A model generated the notes under the pieces. It was not told the origin of the DNA, ran no database searches, and worked only from the letters and a program-made list of their open reading frames with translations. DNA of 64,000 nt from Peltaster fructicola (taxonomy: Eukaryota; Ascomycota; Dothideomycetes). The translations under genes were made by a program, and so were the position numbers. Positions 22,901-32,280 of this stretch are shown in pieces (within the stretch, counting starts at the first letter, position 1; each line of letters starts with the position of its first letter). The stretch covers positions 3,968,001 through 4,032,000 of the forward strand of contig CP051139.1 of the NCBI GenBank assembly GCA_001592805.2, written 5' to 3'.

Positions 22901-23595
22901 TGGACCTGCCTCGGTCGTGCCGTGTCGACTGAGTCATCAGCAAACGACGACGAGAAAGCATCATCTGGTAAGTCAGCAAGATCGATTAGAAGGTCACTGT
23001 TCTCCTTGTCGCTTGACACTGTCTTCAATGTGTGTGCAGGTCGCTGGACTTTCTGCACAAAGGAATTGAGGTTGGAGGCGCCAAAACTTCGGACTGAATT
23101 GTGCTGCTGTAGTCTTTGATTTGCATCATTGCTTTGTAGCACTTCAGGTCGTGCATTGAACAGTGGTGGAGGTGGTATCGCAGGAGGTTTTTTCCATATG
23201 GGGCCTCGGATCGCAGCTGGATCCTCGTCAAGTTCGACCTGGGTCTGAGACAGGAAGATACTCGGTAGATGACCGACTGCCCTCGAGGTTATGATCTTGT
23301 ACTTCGCCAATTTCGCTCTCTTCTCTTCTTCTGCATCGATGCCCAGCTCGCCAGCAAAGTAGTAGCTTTCCTCGTCATAGCCATCTTGAGTGACAGCTCC
23401 TGGTGGCGGGCTCGACTGGAGCAATTGTGAGTCGTCTAGTGCTGCTTCTTGAGAATGCTGCTTGTAAGCTGCGCGTTGTCGCTTGGTAGGCCTTTTCGAA
23501 GGCTCAAAGCCACCATGCTGTTCTTCGACTTGTGTGGCGACGGCGACAAACGCAGTGTCATCATCACTGATGCCAAAGTCGTCGCTGTCAGACAT
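19969..23595 (-). CDS. MPH1: ATP-dependent 3'-5' DNA helicase MPH1 (FANCM type)
   Basis: Single exon, 1,208 residues from MSDSDDFGIS. An in-frame extension of 32 codons exists upstream but starts without a convincing ATG context. Superfamily 2 helicase that unwinds D-loops and remodels forks during homologous recombination and crosslink repair. Visible motifs: Q-type TIRDYQYSI, Walker A ALPTGLGKTF (about residue 318), Ib/Ia MAPTKPLIAQQ, DEAH box VVDEAHKATGG (about residue 420), motif III LALTATPG, and a C-terminal helicase half with MIFSSFRDSTEEI, TSIGEEGLDIGDVDLIICYD and motif VI MLQRIGRTGRKRVGRV (about residue 768). The insert between the two RecA folds is typical of FANCM/Hef. The C-terminal third is low-complexity, Lys/Ala-rich then acidic. 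Confidence 0.95.
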   Translation of the reverse strand: MSDSDDFGISDDDTAFVAVATQVEEQHGGFEPSKRPTKRQRAAYKQHSQEAALDDSQLLQSSPPPGAVTQDGYDEESYYFAGELGIDAEEEKRAKLAKYKIITSRAVGHLPSIFLSQTQVELDEDPAAIRGPIWKKPPAIPPPPLFNARPEVLQSNDANQRLQQHNSVRSFGASNLNSFVQKVQRPAHTLKTVSSDKENSDLLIDLADLPDDAFSSSFADDSVDTARPRQVQALRGPQSGLKQMTIFGQPATQPLTSSQAAKKRHAWPKAVRDEAPTHHKLDSKALETWTYPTNLGTIRDYQYSIVSRSLYHNTLVALPTGLGKTFIAATVMLNYYRWMPDAQIIFMAPTKPLIAQQMEACFGIVGIPRRDTILMTGETTPAIRAEEWLERKVFFMTPQTVINDLKTGICDPKKIVLIVVDEAHKATGGYAYTEVVAFLRRFNPSFRVLALTATPGSTVEAVQAVIDNLGISRVELRTEASIDIRQYTHEKQTDTQVFSYSEEQELIMGHISKAIQPVLDKLSGQNAYWSRDPMALTPFGLQTARGKYMQSDAGRKAPMGVKGMVNSIFTTLASLAHGLNLLKYHGIGPFYTSLREFQRSLEEEQTKRKYARQIVESEGFSKAMGFMRAWSNNVDFIGHPKMEYLREVIMNHFLDAGEGQQHKSVRPTRVMIFSSFRDSTEEICRVLKRNEPLVRPHVFVGQSASKTSDGMDQKKQNAVIQDFKNGKYNTLVATSIGEEGLDIGDVDLIICYDASSSPIRMLQRIGRTGRKRVGRVVLLLMRGKEENDYMKAQDSYAYIQKTIADESKYAYRDDQSPRIIPREAQPVVDKRVVDIPVENSQPIDLNERARRKRGKGKAKRPAKKFHMPDGVKTGFVKASALGSDASDDGGESSRPKARPSAVKCVKAPPASLPEAASIPFLDDILLTSEQLTDHEHRYMRTTLDDEDAVIQAPDPYAHPETMRGAMRTKFVKSGRYAKLVTSTMSAVHNMNQGIMDRWQAVRQPLTTELQFAVRARLADVSAGCRAENDNLVPRSTKPATKRSTEPAAKAGKANAPARSKPPPKAKAPARRKSAGRKSTSYGSDAMEGSESEPEPTPADMRIGTQGIDLGSNDTSGEDEDEEPDSELDAFIVNSDAPIEMLSSSLPVSQDVYHRRRRLQTRKPAIMTDTEEGDSSNEETISDDGNEITKNAGYNQRPSKRVIESDSDE

Positions 23596-23909
23596 CACAT
23601 GTTGTAGATCTTGACGCGCAAAGAGAGCGATGTTGTGGTGGAGATGACGTATGAGGTGAGAATGAACGCGTTGGAGACGCGTTACACACATGTAGGGATG
23701 CGGAACTGGTCCCGCCCTGAGAAGGTCTATCGTCTCACCTCACCGTCAGTGCAATCAATATTGCAGCCTCGTGATGGCACCCGAACAAAGGTGAACGCAT
23801 TCATGTGACGACTTTTTAACAAAGACGGCAATAGTGAGTTCGACGAGATCGTCCTAGTGTTCCACTGCCTCACGGCGCGAGGTAGCAGACACCAGGCCCT
23901 CCATGCAGC
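23596..23909. promoter_or_regulatory. Divergent promoter region MPH1 / ThrE-like
   Basis: A 314-bp gap between two genes transcribed outward. No TATA box or named element is obvious. Confidence 0.35.
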
Positions 23910-25436
23910 ATGTCGGATAGCATCGTTGACGGTGTAGTTGTGGAGATGTGTGACTCTACACCTCGAGTCCAATGTACGAATGAGCCCCCGAGGGAGCAAC
24001 ATATGTCAGTGGACGGATTCGGACACGAGGCTCGTATTGTACGGCAGCGATCTGCCAGCCAGGGGAGTATCAGACAAGTTCAATCATCAAACGCATCGAG
24101 CACTGCACCAGATCTCTTGCGACAATGGCACCAGCAGCGACAAGCATACGTCTTGCGGATGTGTCGCAGCCTGATGAGTTGTGGTGCGCCAACTCATCGC
24201 CTTGAGGACTATATGTCAAGGACGGCGGAAGTCCTAGGAATCGAGCTGCAGTCATTCTTTCTTCCAGGGTGCATGTTCGTCTCTTTCAGCAGCGTAGATG
24301 GATCATCCACAGATACACACATCGTGCGATGTGATACAAGCTTGAACTTGAGCAAGCTATATCAAGTTCATGCAGTACACAAGGCGGTCATTCACAAAAA
24401 GACTGGCGTTGAAGCAGCAATCAAGAGTCTCGAAGCTATTGCAGCGTCCAACGACCCTTTTTCTCGACCATTCCGAGTCCTGCTGTACGGACTGGCCTCG
24501 ATGTGCATAGGTCCGATCTCTTACGGTGCTCTTCCCATCGACCTGCCTCTCATCTTCGTTCTTGGCAGCTTCCTTGGCTTATCTGAACTCGTTCTGGCTC
24601 ACAGATCTCAACTGTTCCTCCAGGTCTTTGAGATCACCACCACAATCATCATCGCCTTCTTAGCTCGCGCTCTGGGATCCATTCACCTTCCTTACGACCA
24701 ATCCTTTTGCTTCCCAGCGCTGTGTCAGGCCTCGTTAGTTATGATACTTCCTGGCTTCATTGTCACCAATAGTGCATTGGAATTGCAATGCAAGCACATC
24801 GTGTCTGGCTCTGTCCGCTTAGTCTACGGTCTAGTCTTCATCTTCTTTCTGGCCTAAGGAATCACCATCGGAACCACTATCTACGGCGCATTGGACGCAT
24901 CTGCAGTCTCAGCTACAAGCTGCACAAGGAGCTTGCCAGTATGGTGGCAGATCATCTTTGTTCCTCTCTTCACTCTTGCCTGGATAAGCATCAATCAAGC
25001 GCCGTGGAGGAAGATGCCTATCATGGTCTTCATCACCTTGGCCGGGTGGCTTGTCAATCACTTTTCTGGCCAGTACTTTCGAGCAAACACAATCGTTTCA
25101 CAAACACTTGGAGCACTCACCATTGGCATGCTTGCGAATCTCTACTCTAGACTTGGTCACGAACTTGCAGCAGCCCTTCTACATCCAGCTATCTTTATAC
25201 AAGTACCTGGTAGTCTGGCAGCGTCTGGTGGGCTGACCAGCGGCATCCAGGTTGCAGATGCGCTCAATGGGCGCCTTTCCAATGGTACTGAAGCCATGAG
25301 CCGCGGCGAGCTTCTGACCGCAGGATACTCCATGCTTGAGATTGCCATCGCCATCACCGTTGGTCTATCAATAAGTGTACTATTAGTCTACCCGTTTCGC
25401 GCCAAGAAGCATAGAAGCGGGATATTCAGCTTCTGA
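23910..25436 (+). pseudogene. ThrE/Prm10-like membrane transporter with in-frame stop
   Basis: The frame from the ATG at 23910 runs 315 codons to a TAA at 24855-24857 and then continues in the same frame to 25436, 508 codons in all. Both parts match one family: fungal ThrE/DUF1212 proteins (pheromone-regulated membrane protein 10 type; bacterial relatives export threonine and serine). The first part has the soluble domain (LMSCGAPTHRLEDYMSR, then HAVHKAVIHKKTGVEAAIKSLEAI) and hydrophobic segments. The second part opens GITIGTTIYGALD and carries the rest of the membrane region, ending KKHRSGIFSF. Relatives usually have a Gly/Tyr/Phe-type residue at the position of the stop, so one base change explains it. 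No plausible intron (at least 45 nt, good donor) removes the stop without deleting a membrane segment. Recent pseudogene, read-through or sequencing error all remain possible. Confidence 0.75.
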
Positions 25437-25992
25437 ACAGAGGCTAGTGAATCAAAACAAGTCATCTTGAGCCAGGCAGAGCCGTTACTGAGTATCGGTA
25501 TGTTCAATACAGCAAGCACCACGCCATGAGCAGCAACAATTGTAGTGTCCTGTGTCAGACCTCGTTGCATTACTCCGTTCAGAGCAGCGGTTCATTTGTC
25601 GCATGGTTGCGAACGGAGCTGTTGAGACAAGACGAAGGCCTTCGTGCGGTGGACAGCGTCCCGCTCGTCTAATTCGAGGCTCCGTTCTTGATTTGACTTC
25701 AATGACTCACCTGAAGGCCTTGAAGCAGTCAGAAGTGACTCGATTGAGATGTACGGAAGGTCGATTTCGAAGCGACCTCAGAGGGCGCCGTTCCACGCCT
25801 CTCTGACTCTCAGGGGCCTTCCTTCGAAAGTCCCACGAGGCTATCACCATCCAGCTTCAACTCAAATAGCAGCGTTTCGCCTGATGTGGACGAGCGGAAC
25901 GACGAACGGAATGGTGCAACCGAACGAGCTCTCATGATGAACGGTAGTACTGTACTCCACCTATAGTGGCCAGTTACCATGGACTTGGACAA
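25437..25992. other. Intergenic, 556 bp, between two nonsense-bearing genes
   Basis: Short open frames only. A GAAGGCCTTC palindrome is seen near 25632-25641. No gene recognised. Confidence 0.4.
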
Positions 25993-27318
25993 TCAGACCT
26001 TCTCTTGCTGAATGTCTTTGCCGAGCCATGTCATGGCTCCCACAACCAATGCGTCCATACCTGTCTGCAACGTCGGCTGGATTGCTGGCTTGAAGTAAGG
26101 TGAATGGTTCACTGGTAACTCGTCAAGGGTGCCGTCTTTCTCACGCTCCTGCCATTCGTCCTCCGCGACACCTCCAAACACCCAGTAGATGTATGGTTTG
26201 TTAACCGCCGTTGCCAATCGACTGAAGTCCTCACTGGCCAAGAATGCTTGGTCCACGGCCTGATGTGAGTCGCCGAAATAGTGGTCGAAGGATTCTCGAA
26301 TGCGACGGATTCCTTCGCTGTCGTTTTCAGTCAGAGGATACTCATTCAGGCGCTCGTACTTTGCAGGCTTCGGACAACGGCTGGCTTGACACTCAGCGTC
26401 AACCACGCGCTTGATGGAGCTCAGAACTGTTTCACGCCACTTCTGACTGACGGTCCTGACATTGACCTGTAGTATGGCCTCGTCACCAATGACGTTCACA
26501 GTGTTACCGCTCTGCACGCTTCCGACAGTGATGACGACTGTCTCGTTCGGTGGGACCTCACGGCTCACAATCGTCTGCAGCCTGATGATGATGTGGCTGG
26601 CAACGACGACTGGATCGATACATTTGTGCGGCATAGAGCCATGACCACCACGACCGTAGATTGTAATTCGATAGCTGTCTGCAGCACTAAAGAATGGTCC
26701 GGACTTGGTCAGCACTCGACCTGCGAGAATGGGATACACATGCTGAGCCATGCAAATGTCAGGAATAGGACATGCATGTCGTTGACTGTTGAAGAGACCA
26801 TCATCAACCATCGATTCTGCGCCAGAGCCGCGTTCTTCGGCGGGTTGAAAGAGTGCAATGAGCGTGCCAGCCCAGGAGTCTCGAGCAGCGAGAAGTGTTT
26901 CAGTGGCTGCCAATAGACTGGTAACGTGCATGTCATGGCCACAGGCATGCATGACTGCTTTCGTCTAACCATCGGTGTTGTCTTTCTGCGTTTTCTTGCT
27001 GGCGTATGGCAGTCCAGTCTTCTCTTCGACTGCCATTGCATCCATATCAGCACGTATGAGCACTGTTGGTCCCGAACCATTCTCGCAGATCCCAATCAGA
27101 CCATAGCCTCCAATTTTGGTTCGAATATCGAGAGCACCATCACTCAGCTTGCGCAGATGTTCTTCGATGATGGACGAGGTCTCCGCCTCGAGTGTCGAGA
27201 TCTCTGCGTTCTGGTGAAAGCGCTTATACAAGTCTTCGTATTGTGACAGGTCCGGACGATAGCGCTCAAAAATGTCATTGAACGACATCGACGCGGCCAT
27301 GGTCGATGCTTGGATCAT
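25993..27318 (-). pseudogene. M20-family amidohydrolase (hippurate-hydrolase type) with in-frame stop
   Basis: A single frame of 441 codons from the ATG at 27318 to the stop at 25993 is broken once by a TAG at 26965-26967. Both halves are collinear with M20D amidohydrolases, which cleave N-acyl amino acids using two metal ions. Before the stop: the ADMDA metal-site motif (LIRADMDAMAVEEKTGLPYA). After it: MHACGHDMHVTSLLA, PAEERGSGAE, the dimerisation-domain GRGGHGSMPHKCIDP, and the C-terminal NHSPYFKPAI. The break falls between the ADMDA strand and the HACGHD motif, in a loop of variable sequence. Removing it by splicing would need a 15-nt intron, which is not credible. A protein restarted at the internal Met (26952) would lack ADMDA. 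A second start option is MAASMSFNDI four codons or more downstream of 27318. Confidence 0.75.
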
Positions 27319-27671
27319 GCAGACCTTTCAAATAGAAGTAGTAAGTCGGGAGAGATGTCGTCCATATTCGCTGTGAAATGTGCGTCGCTTGGTCCACGTC
27401 AGGGAATCGATGCATATACACGGAATGGGCCGCATCTGTTTCACGGTCTGTGCTCAGCAATTTGCATAACTTCTCGTCGCTCTCAACCTCGCTTCGGCAT
27501 CTCTCATGCTCTACTTTCTCACAGCCCTTCCTTTGTCCTGCGCTATCGCGCTCCTTCGCGTATCTCACTTGTAGCACGAGCTTTCTACCTCCATTGAACG
27601 ACGGTCTAACTGCCAAACGTGTTCACCAAGACGCTGGCCACCATCAGACCTCTCACCTATTTTGAAAGTCC

Positions 27672-27803
27672 CTACCACCACACAGCTCTCCGTCCTGCGA
27701 TGCCAGCAGGCTTGCAAATGTCCATCCACGTCTCCTGTATTCTGCGCTCACCGCCTAGTATGTTGGTAAAGTCAAGATCAGTATTGGGTGACACACCTGG
27801 GCC
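27672..27803 (-). pseudogene. Possible C-terminal fragment of an O-methyltransferase-like gene
   Basis: Reading leftward to a TAG at 27672-27674, one frame gives PNTDLDFTNILGGERRIQET, then WMDICKPAGIAGRRAVWW. The D-L-x-x-x-x-x-GGERR-x-x-x-W pattern resembles the last helix and strand of SAM-dependent plant-type O-methyltransferases. I find no matching catalytic or SAM-binding segment upstream, so this would be a remnant. It could also be chance. Confidence 0.25.
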
Positions 27804-28435
27804 TTGAGGAGCACCATCGGCTCGTGTTCTCCAATGCTATCTCATGGCGACACATTCGACTGACAAGTCTGGGACGCATGAAGACTACATTTGTACAGCC
27901 ATCGTGTTGACGAGGTCTGATATATGTACTCGCAGCCGTAGAGTCGCCGCAAGGATCACTGAGGAGCAAGATACAGCGTTATCATAGTGATGGGTGACCC
28001 TACAAAGGTGTTCTGTTGCGTTAGACCCTGCTCAAGCAGTCTCAACACGACCAGTCGCACAGCACTGTCCTTTGTCGCACTTCTCTGTGTTGAAGCAAGC
28101 AGCGCATCTTTGATGCCTATGCAGCTCGTGGAGCAACCTCCTGGGGAGTCCGAGTCGCTGGTATGACTGCAGCAGAAGCTGACGAACTCGATGGCAAGGC
28201 GAGTGGTCCTACTTTGTACAGATGCTTCGTCAGCTTCGCCAGGTTCTCGATCGTCTATCCTAACACTGGTAGCTCACGCTGCGTATGATCGAACTACTAA
28301 CGGACCTTACATCAAGCTGCATACCAGCTTTCCGATGCATGGTCTTGCATATGTTAACACAGTCGTTCCAGTCCTCACGTCTTGGTATTCGACTGACCAT
28401 CTGAAAACGCTTGAGTTTCCTGACCAAGAGCCGGT

Positions 28436-28620
28436 CCTACAATAGCATAAACTTGCAGGTTAGCACTCGCATAGAGGACAATATTCTCTCGCAACGACCG
28501 TCCTGTGAGATCTTTCGGATCGTTCAAGAGTGGCAAGAAGATGCGTACGTCGTCGTTCGCCCACTTCTCATCATATCGCAGTCGCAAATTTATCATTGCG
28601 CTCTGCGCAATACTGAGCAC
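28436..28620 (-). pseudogene. Short coding-like fragment with intron-like end
   Basis: A leftward frame reads LRLRYDEKWANDDVRIFLPL, then NDPKDLTGRSLRENIV. It runs into a sequence with a GCTAAC branch-point match and a TTGTAG acceptor (about 28436-28465). It looks like an exon joined to the tail of an intron, but no partner exon or family is recognised. Probably a gene remnant. Confidence 0.25.
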
Positions 28621-28918
28621 GGACCATAATTCGCAATTTCAAGAAGCATATCAACAGCTCATAGACCCTCGCACTGATGTCGGTCCAATGTACGCCGTGC
28701 TCATCTCAATCCATCACACTTTCAGGTCAACAAATGTACATACACCGCGCAGTCTCTCGGCCAGTGCCAGCATGGTCCGTTATATACTACACCTTGGCAC
28801 ATCGATTGCTACAAGCGTCTTCCACACCTGCACGTGGTTTAGCCTGAGACTATCGCCTTTCTAGTCGAGAGCGTAGAAGCTTGCTAAGAAGTGAGTCCGT
28901 CACGGCGACGCCGCGAGT

Positions 28919-29320
28919 GCTAACTCATAGTGATGCTTTGCGTCAACATGGACTCCTGCTAGTAGCATCGACTAGAACAATTTCAAACTGATCCAAGGAT
29001 GAAATCCCACAACAATACTAGACACACGATAGCTAACTTATAGTGTTTGCTTCGCGTCAATCTGGAATCCTGCTAGTAGCATCGATCGGAAACAGATTCA
29101 GACTAACCCAAGGATGATATCTCCAAGCAATATCCAGGCACGCGCTAGACGTCGAGATCTCAGCAAGCCACATTCCATGAAGGATACAACTACTCTGACC
29201 ATGGACTCCTGCTAGTAACATCGACTAGAACAATCTGCGAAGGAAGAAGTTCCGAATGATACTGAGACACACGATAGACGACAAGATCTCAGCAAGCCAC
29301 ATTTTTCATGAAAGTATACA
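28919..29320. repeat. Three diverged direct repeats upstream of a secreted-protein gene
   Basis: Units begin near 28919, 29032 and 29188. Each contains a version of GACTCCTGCTAGTAGCATCG followed by ACTAGAACAA-like sequence. Units 1 and 2 share GCTAACT(C/T)ATAGTG at the start and CCAAGGATGA in the middle. Units 2 and 3 share GATCTCAGCAAGCCACATT and CATGAA(G/A)G(A/T)ATA at the end. Units 1 and 3 both carry GACACACGATAG. Lengths are about 113, 156 and 133 bp. The array ends about 75 bp before the ATG at 29394, so it forms most of that gene's promoter or leader. Confidence 0.75.
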
Positions 29321-29393
29321 AATGCTCTTCGTTCCTAAACTTTGCTCTCAGCATCCTGCCATTCTCTCTTCGTTGTCCTGCCATTCCTTCACA

Positions 29394-30669
29394 ATGTATG
29401 CGAAGCACATTGCCATTCTCGCTGCCGCAGTAGGCAGTGCCTCTGCAGCCGTCACTCCAATTTGCTCAGGCATTGTCGGCCTCCTTTCCCAATTTCCAGT
29501 ACAATCATCAATTGCATATTCTCTTTGCGGCTCACAAGTGTCTACAACAACGCAGACATCGACAGCGTACACAACAATCACTTCTACCTCTATCACCACA
29601 CACACTTTCGTCGGCAGCACAGCAGTCATTTCTGCAGCACCAGTCACTGTTTTCTCCCAGAGCATAACAACCCCAATAACTACTATAACTGTGGTCCAGA
29701 CCAATACCACAACTCCAATAACCACGACGACAAGTACGAGCACCGTTACAGTGACTTCGACCACGAATGCTGGTATACCAAGTGCATGTGCTGCCAACTC
29801 TCTAAGGGCACGAGCAGCCACAACGGACTGCCATGGTAGTCAAAGTATGGGAGGACAAAAATACACTACAACACCTTTCAAACCATGCTCATGTCTACCA
29901 CCAATCACCAAGAGCAGCACAACTACATCAACTAAGACAGCCACTACGACCGTCACAATCAGTCAAGCTGTAAGTCGAGTCATAGCACGAGTCTAAAGCT
30001 GATTGTCATAGTCTACGACCTCGACTACACTCGCTCCAGTGACCACCACGGTTGGTGTGATCTCAACTGCACCTATCAGCGACGTTACACAAACTGTATC
30101 GACAACAGTAAGTCAAAGTCATTGACCTCAAGTGTCTTACTCACATCACCTAGATCACCGCACCTGCCAGCACTTCTACTCTTACAACAGTGACCACAGC
30201 AACTGCACTGGTACCAGGAGCGACTCCAGGTTTCATGATGGCGTACAACAACGACGTCTACGGCGACTCCGGTTACCTCTATCAACAATCTGGCTATCCA
30301 TACATCAGAGCTGATGTCTTCAACCCCAACAATGCACAACAATATCAATGGACTCTCGATTCATCCTGCCATCTGATCAGCTTCAATGGTGGACCAGCGG
30401 CATCTCCCAGCACTCCAAACGTCGCCGACAACAGCGGCTCTCTCCGGGGCTCTGGCTATACGTCAAGTTACTCTGCGTACGAAATTGATGTACGTGATGG
30501 CTACAGCAACATCACATGCTCGTACAATCAGAACAATCAGAACTACACTCTGACATGCGCCAACGCATATGGTGCGAATCTCAATGGGTTCTACGGCAAC
30601 AGATGGTCATTGCATGCAAGCACTACGCCAGAAGTCAACATCTTCAACATCACAATGGTCCCTTTCTGA
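29394..30669 (+). CDS. Secreted Thr-rich glycoprotein, unknown C-terminal domain
   Basis: Three exons, 29394-29969, 30012-30107 and 30154-30669, 395 residues. Both donors are GTAAGTC; acceptors are CATAG and CCTAG. A signal peptide is clear (MYAKHIAILAAAVGSASAA). The middle 200 residues are dominated by Thr, Ser and Val (for example TTITSTSITTHTFVGSTAV), a heavily O-glycosylated stalk. Between them lies a short Cys-containing segment (CHGSQSMGG, then CSCLPP). The C-terminal 145 residues are Asn/Tyr/Gly-rich (FMMAYNNDVYGDSGYLYQQS, CHLISFNGG, NITCSYNQNNQNYTLTC, ending NIFNITMVPF), which suggests a compact beta-rich extracellular domain with one or two disulfides. No GPI signal is seen. I do not recognise the C-terminal family. 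Confidence 0.75.
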
Positions 30670-31493
30670 CATGCTCGAGCATGGCTGCTCTGCTAGCTAT
30701 AGATAAACACTCAATCTAGCATACCGAGAACCATACCATGGACACTATGCACTGAATTCGGCACATCTAGCATGAGCCAGACTCGGAAAGATCGCATGAC
30801 TGAAGGGCATTCACAACCTCATGACCGAGCATGCCAGTATGCACCAGACACGAACTAGCCTGTGAGATCACACACAGAGCAAAGCTGGCCGTCAAGTATT
30901 GCAATCTGTGCCAGTCTATATGATGACCTCGATGTGCAGTCGTGCAAGCAATAGTACACGATGTACGCTGCTTTCGACATCATCTCAGAATAGCTCACAA
31001 TCAGCATACTCTACCCAGTATCTGAAGCCAAACGTTCTTCTCCTACTATGCATCTGGATAATTTTTTCGAGTGATAGGCTTTGAGCATGGGCTAGACTGG
31101 ACTGTCCTCAGCTCTTGTTGCTCCTCACACCTTACATCACACCATTGCATGCTCAAGAGAGCCTCCAACGCCACGTTCGATGGGTATGGAGCAGTCTCTG
31201 ATCTCTGTCCCACAGTGCCCGTACGTCGATATGCCGAACGCACCACAGACCAGTTGCAAGCACATAGCACGCAAGCGTTAGCGCAAACGCGTCAGATTGC
31301 GAGGTTGTCGCAGAGCATTACTTAATTTAGCGATGCTCAAGGTCGAAGGGAGCTCTCCTCTGCGGAGTTGGCCAGACCAAATTAATCATCATCACGGACA
31401 TAGTGGGAGTCATCGTTATGATGTCTTGCTCGCAACAACGAAGCATACTACCTCTAATAGCTACAGACTTCGCATCTGCAAGGAAACGAGAAG
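30670..31493. other. Intergenic, 824 bp
   Basis: Between the secreted-protein gene and the GFA gene. Only short unconvincing frames. No repeat or RNA gene recognised. Confidence 0.4.
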
Positions 31494-32042
31494 ATGCCTG
31501 AGCTCAGCGGTGACCCGAAACAACACCACCTGTCGAAGTTCGACGATGGCATAACAGGTAGTTGCTTATGTGGCAGCATCACCGTCCACATCCTCGAGAA
31601 AGGCATCTTCGATCAGCCCAAGGGCCATCTCTGCTACTGCTCGAACTGTCGTAAAGTTGCGGGAAGCTATGTGGCCAGCAACATGCTGCTGCCGGAGGAC
31701 AAAGTCCGCATTGAGGATCGAGATGGGACACTGAAGACTTATACTGATCTCGCTACCGGCTCCGGCAATGCCGTGTACCGCTCGTTCTGCAGTGTCGACG
31801 GAAAGTGAGTGTTGTGAATTACAGACTCGTGAGGGAGCTAACTCTGTGCAAGCCCAGTGAAGTCTGAGACCGCAGCATATCCAGGCAAAGTGGTCATCAA
31901 GATGGGCATGTTCCCACGCATCCCCAAGCCTGAGGCTGAAGGGTTTGGTTTGCACAAGCACGACTGGCTGGGGAAGCATGAAGGTGTCCCAACATATCAG
32001 GTGAAGTGGGCAGGGCCGGAGAAGAAGGAGATGGAAGAGTGA
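31494..32042 (+). CDS. GFA-domain (glutathione-dependent formaldehyde-activating type) protein
   Basis: Two exons, 31494-31804 and 31853-32042, 166 residues. The intron (GTGAGT, GCAAG) restores the frame across GGA-AAC. The fold binds zinc. Visible ligands are CLC in GSCLCGSITV and the CYCSNCR cluster. The later Cys pair expected as F-C-x-x-C-G is here FCSVDGN, so one usual cysteine is absent. The C-terminal part (AAYPGKVVIKMGMFPRIPKP, then EGFGLHKHDWLG) is typical of fungal family members. Most fungal GFA-domain proteins have no proven substrate, so formaldehyde detoxification should not be assumed. Confidence 0.82.
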
Positions 32043-32280
32043 CCATCATGGTGCACAAGAGCTGTAGCTGAGACGAGACCATTCAGCGAAACTACCGAGT
32101 TACATTACAGATGCCCACCGATCTCTGCTAGAGTATGAAGATCATGCATGTTTCTCACCTCCAACGTGCACGTCATGAATGAATGCACTTGAAACCATTC
32201 GTTACCACACTCCATATTCGTGCCACCATCTGAATGACCCGACACCAGCAACGTACTGTGAACTTCATGTCACGCCGTAT

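Larger units (their letters stand above)
27319..29393. other. Gene-poor stretch, 2.1 kb
   Basis: No intact gene is visible. It holds two short coding-like fragments on the minus strand (27672-27803 and 28436-28620) and a set of diverged direct repeats at its right end (28919-29320). The rest looks non-coding on both strands. Confidence 0.5.

Noticed and set aside
24800-24857. A GTGTCT...TAAG intron that would remove the ThrE stop
   Set aside because: Weak donor, no branch point, and it would delete a conserved membrane segment.
26950-26985. A 15-nt GT...AG segment overlapping the TAG in the amidohydrolase as a mini-intron
   Set aside because: Far below any workable spliceosomal intron length and without a branch point.
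29348-29821. Val-rich 157-codon minus-strand frame
   Set aside because: Antisense shadow of Thr/Ser repeats of the secreted-protein gene.
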